This document shows, in pieces, positions 61,327 through 64,000 of a DNA stretch of 64,000 nt. The first letter of the stretch is position 1. Each line of letters opens with the position of its first letter. The position numbers and the translations under genes are program-made. The DNA comes from Roseobacter cerasinus (lineage in GTDB: Bacteria; Pseudomonadota; Alphaproteobacteria; Rhodobacterales; Rhodobacteraceae), in the NCBI RefSeq assembly GCF_009811755.1, contig NZ_BLIV01000011.1, positions 1-64,000 on the forward strand, read 5' to 3'. Below the pieces are notes generated by a model. That model was not told where the DNA came from, made no database searches, and worked only from the letters and a program-made list of their open reading frames with translations.

Positions 61327-61845
61327 ATGCGTATTCTCTTAAGTGCCATTCTTCTGGTCCCATCCATTGCTCTGGCTGATGGCGGCAACGACCGCCCGCC
61401 GTCAAAACCAGCGGTGACGTGCGAGGGCGCGAAAGTCTATGACAAGAAGACAAAAACCTGTGTCGATGCGCAGGAAAGCAATCTGAAAACTGACGAGATT
61501 TACCTGACCGTGCGGCAGCTGGCCTATGCCGGGCGCTATGATGACGCGCAAACCCTGACGCAGGCTCTGCCTGAGGGGCACTTGGGGCGCCTGACCTACA
61601 TGGGCTTCACTCATCGCAAGCTGGGCAATCTTGAGTTGGCGAATGTGTTTTACGAACAGGCGATTGCCGAAAACCCGCACAACATTCTCGCACGGTCCTA
61701 CATGGGCCAAGGGTTGGTAGAGGCCGGTGATATGGTGGGCGCCGTCGCGCAGTTGCGGGCCATTCGGGCCCATGGCGGCGCAGGCACATGGTCCGAGACC
61801 GCCCTGCAAAACGCTATCGCAACGGGCACGACCTACAACTACTAA
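61327..61845 (+). CDS. Exported TPR-repeat protein
   Basis: A 172-residue protein with a signal peptide (1-17, IALADG). A short cysteine motif (TCEGAKVYDKKTKTCVDA) resembles the small protein upstream. About three TPR-like helical repeats follow (LTYMGFTHRKLGNLELANVFYEQAIAENPHNILARSYMGQGLVEAGDMVGAVAQLRAI). It probably mediates protein contacts in the periplasm. AAGGAGCATCC precedes the ATG. It lies upstream of fliG on the same strand. Confidence 0.8.
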   Translation: MRILLSAILLVPSIALADGGNDRPPSKPAVTCEGAKVYDKKTKTCVDAQESNLKTDEIYLTVRQLAYAGRYDDAQTLTQALPEGHLGRLTYMGFTHRKLGNLELANVFYEQAIAENPHNILARSYMGQGLVEAGDMVGAVAQLRAIRAHGGAGTWSETALQNAIATGTTYNY

Positions 61846-61929
61846 AACCGTCTGTTTTTGCTTTGTTCTCAGGCAATCTTTAACCTTTGTCTGCCAGAAC
61901 AAAGTGAGATCAAAGACAGGCGGGTAAAG

Positions 61930-63009
61930 ATGACCGACATGGTTCCTATGGCACCGTTTCCGGCTCTGCCGGGAACGGACATGGAGGCGCAACCCCAGGC
62001 GCCGAGCACTCTCAGCCGCAAGGCCAAAGCAGCCATTGTTGTGCGGCTGTTGCTGAATGAAGGGGCGGACATCCCTTTGGAGGACCTGCCCGAAGATTTG
62101 CAGGCCAAACTGACCAAACAGATGGGATCCATGCGGCTGGTTGACCGCACAACGCTTGCCAGCGTTGTCGCGGAGTTTGCGGATGAGCTGGACAGCGTTG
62201 GTCTGTCATTCAAAGGCGGGATCGCAGGTGCGCTCGATTCCCTTGATGGCCGTATCTCCAAACAGACTGCGGCCCGTCTGCGCAAAGAGGCGGGCGTGCG
62301 GCAGTATGGCGACCCCTGGGCGCGACTGCGTGACATGAGCGCCGAGCAGCTGCTCCCCGTTCTGGAGAATGAGAGCATCGAGGTCGCCGCTGTGCTTCTG
62401 TCCAAGATCCCCGTGCCCCGGGCGGCCGAACTCCTGGGGCAGCTGCCGGGGCCGCGTGCGCGCCGCATCACCTACGCCGTCTCACAAACCAGCGCCGTCA
62501 CCCCGGATGCGGTGGACCGCATTGGCCTGTCGCTGGCCACTCAACTGGACGCAAAACCGCTCAAGGCGTTCGACGACGGGCCCGTGGAACGTGTGGGCGC
62601 GATCCTGAATTCCACTCCGGCGGTCACGCGCGACGACGTGCTCGAAGGGTTGGATGAAACCGACGCAGGTTTTGCCGAACTGGTGCGCAAGGCCATCTTC
62701 ACCTTCGCAAATATCCCCAAGCGCATCGCGCCCCGGGACATCCCACGGGTCATTCGCGAACTCGACCAGGAACTGTTGGTTACCGCTCTGGCCGGATGCG
62801 AAGCGGCGGGCATGAAAGAGACCGCAGATTTCATTCTGGAAAACATGTCAGGACGTATGGCAGACCAGTTGCGCGAAGAGATCGAGGAGCGCGAAAAGGT
62901 CAAACCCGCAGAGTGCGAAGAGGCCATGGCCGAGATTGTGACAAAGATCCGCGAGATGGAAGCCTCAGGCGACCTGCTGCTCGTGGTCCAGGACGAGGAC
63001 GAGGGCTGA
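61930..63009 (+). CDS. fliG: Flagellar motor switch protein FliG
   Basis: A 359-residue protein with FliG architecture: an N-terminal domain (SRKAKAAIVVRLLLNEG), a middle domain (MSAEQLLPVLENESIEVAAVLLSKIP), and a C-terminal domain with KAIFTFANIPKRIAPRDIPRVIRELDQELLVTALAG and ENMSGRMADQLREEIE, which carries the charged torque residues. It joins the MS ring to the C ring and interacts with MotA. ATG 61930 is supported by the conserved start; other flagellar genes are not in the window, so it is isolated as in some roseobacters. Confidence 0.9.
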   Translation: MTDMVPMAPFPALPGTDMEAQPQAPSTLSRKAKAAIVVRLLLNEGADIPLEDLPEDLQAKLTKQMGSMRLVDRTTLASVVAEFADELDSVGLSFKGGIAGALDSLDGRISKQTAARLRKEAGVRQYGDPWARLRDMSAEQLLPVLENESIEVAAVLLSKIPVPRAAELLGQLPGPRARRITYAVSQTSAVTPDAVDRIGLSLATQLDAKPLKAFDDGPVERVGAILNSTPAVTRDDVLEGLDETDAGFAELVRKAIFTFANIPKRIAPRDIPRVIRELDQELLVTALAGCEAAGMKETADFILENMSGRMADQLREEIEEREKVKPAECEEAMAEIVTKIREMEASGDLLLVVQDEDEG

Positions 63010-63187
63010 TCACTGGTCCCACAGGAGGGTGTCGTCACCCCGTGACATGAAATTGTCTTCTGGATGAGCTTCATTTCAAGGGCGACCAAACCCGAAGATC
63101 TTTGGAGACGTTAGAGAGCCACCCAAGCTGATCTGCGCCGAGGTCGGCACAGGCGACAGCCCGCGCGGTCCCTGGTGCCGGGCGGTG

Positions 63188-63883
63188 CTACTTCAGCTGC
63201 GCCGCAGCGAGGATCGGGCCCATATCTGATGCTTGAACAAGAACCACAACCGGATGGTCACCCTCAGCTTTTGCCGCCAGAGCCAAGGGCGCGCGCCCAC
63301 TCCACTCGCCCAGCACGGTCCAGTCTTCGGTCACATTCGCATAGGTGATGGTCCGCCCCGCGTTCTCCCCACGGGTGATGCGCGCCTCGCGCTCCGGGGT
63401 ATAGCGTAGCATATGGATCACCATAGGCTCCCCCACTGTCTTCAGCATCTTTGCCGAAATCTGGATCTGATCTCCACTCCGTGTCAGCTGCAAAGATACG
63501 GCGGGTGCCATGCGCTGGTGATCCGCAATAGCCTTTGCCACCTCCATCGGCCGAGCCCCGACAATATCGGTCAGGCCGTTCACGATCATCTCTGGCGTGT
63601 AAATCGAGCGCCGCCCGGCGACCGTCGCATAGGCCCGCTGCCGCTCGGCGTTGCGCGGATCCGCGAATTCGTCTTTCCACCCGATATAGTCCCAATAGTC
63701 GACATGCAGCGCGAGCGCGATCACATCATCGCGCTCAGCCAGATTGTGCAGCAACTCATCTGCTGGCGGGCAGGAGGAGCACCCTTGCGACGTGAAGAGT
63801 TCGATGACCACGGGGCTGTCTTCGGCCAGACCCGGCGCCGCCATCATCCACAGCGCCGCGGCGGCCTTTGCAATGCATCTCAT
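63188..63883 (-). CDS. DUF1223 thioredoxin-fold exported protein
   Basis: A 231-residue protein with a signal peptide (about 1-20, PGLAED). VVIELFTSQGCSSCPPADELL contains the thioredoxin-type CSSC, followed by VIALALHVDYWDYIGWKDEFADP and YTPEMIVNG, the DUF1223 signature. It is probably a periplasmic redox protein of unknown substrate. ATG 63883 gives the clean signal peptide; the frame extends to 63988. Confidence 0.9.
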   Translation of the reverse strand: MRCIAKAAAALWMMAAPGLAEDSPVVIELFTSQGCSSCPPADELLHNLAERDDVIALALHVDYWDYIGWKDEFADPRNAERQRAYATVAGRRSIYTPEMIVNGLTDIVGARPMEVAKAIADHQRMAPAVSLQLTRSGDQIQISAKMLKTVGEPMVIHMLRYTPEREARITRGENAGRTITYANVTEDWTVLGEWSGRAPLALAAKAEGDHPVVVLVQASDMGPILAAAQLK

Positions 63884-64000
63884 GTGATTCCTTCTCCGGC
63901 CTTCAATGCCCCACAGCAGCACCGTAAAAGCACCCAGCTGTAATGACCAATCAAGGTTTCTTGAGACTTTGCGAGATAAATCAAACATATGGCGGTATGC

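Overview
The window looks like a chromosomal segment of a marine alphaproteobacterium of the Roseobacter group (Rhodobacteraceae). This is inferred from high-GC coding, a DddP-type DMSP lyase with all six published metal ligands at the expected positions, VPLPA-CTERM proteins, a Hint-domain protein, an NDUFS4-like complex I subunit, DUF6314, DUF6525, and a lanthanide-type methanol dehydrogenase (XoxF) next to glutathione-linked formaldehyde oxidation genes. No plasmid or phage replication genes were seen.

Bases 1-22231 form one large methanol/PQQ region. The end of glutathione-dependent formaldehyde dehydrogenase is followed by fghA, a c2-like cytochrome, xoxF, xoxG, xoxJ and a CxxxCW rhodanese-like protein. 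A convergent four-gene minus-strand operon follows (fused SoxYZ-like carrier, beta-propeller, SRPBCC, DUF2380/3280-like). Then come periplasmic proteins of the PQQ-alcohol-dehydrogenase type, a small acidic PepSY-like protein, an SsuABC-type importer, separate soxY and soxZ genes, an ABC-2 exporter, a two-component system and pqqABCDE. The expected flow is methanol to formaldehyde by XoxF/PQQ with electrons to XoxG and the c2-like cytochrome, then formaldehyde to formate through glutathione adducts. The soxYZ genes and both ABC systems have no assigned role here. The two-component operon and pqqA share an upstream composite sequence motif.

Bases 22416-29779 hold a MocR-type regulator divergent from a complete seven-gene Nit1C cluster (Sll0783-like, nitrilase, radical SAM, GNAT, AIR-synthase-like, MSMEG_0570-like, flavoprotein), which is linked in the literature to cyanide assimilation and nitrogen starvation. 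Bases 29780-35497 are a patchwork. Two VPLPA-CTERM proteins, a broken IS3-family element, a degraded SRAP gene and an Asp-nucleophile alpha/beta hydrolase lie around a tRNA-Arg(TCT). An exact 18-bp copy of the tRNA 3' end lies about 4.1 kb downstream of it, which marks 31276-35438 as a probable relic tRNA-targeted island.

Bases 35540-64000 are mostly core genome. In order they hold a GNAT protein, an NDUFS4-like protein, a VWA protein, uvrB, an Rrf2 regulator, DUF6525, a five-gene peptide/nickel-type ABC importer, a decayed DMT transporter, a Hint protein, NAD(P)H-hydrate repair, glnB-glnA followed by a row of hairpins, an alpha/beta hydrolase, a glyoxalase-superfamily-like protein, a DUF3445 heme-dependent N-demethylase-like protein divergent from dddP, a MuiA-like protein, a class D beta-lactamase, an alpha/beta hydrolase-OsmC fusion, bioY, DUF6314, purB, two small exported proteins, fliG and a DUF1223 protein. 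Start codons were chosen by Shine-Dalgarno spacing and signal-peptide position. Family names come from recognition of the protein sequences, not from database searches.
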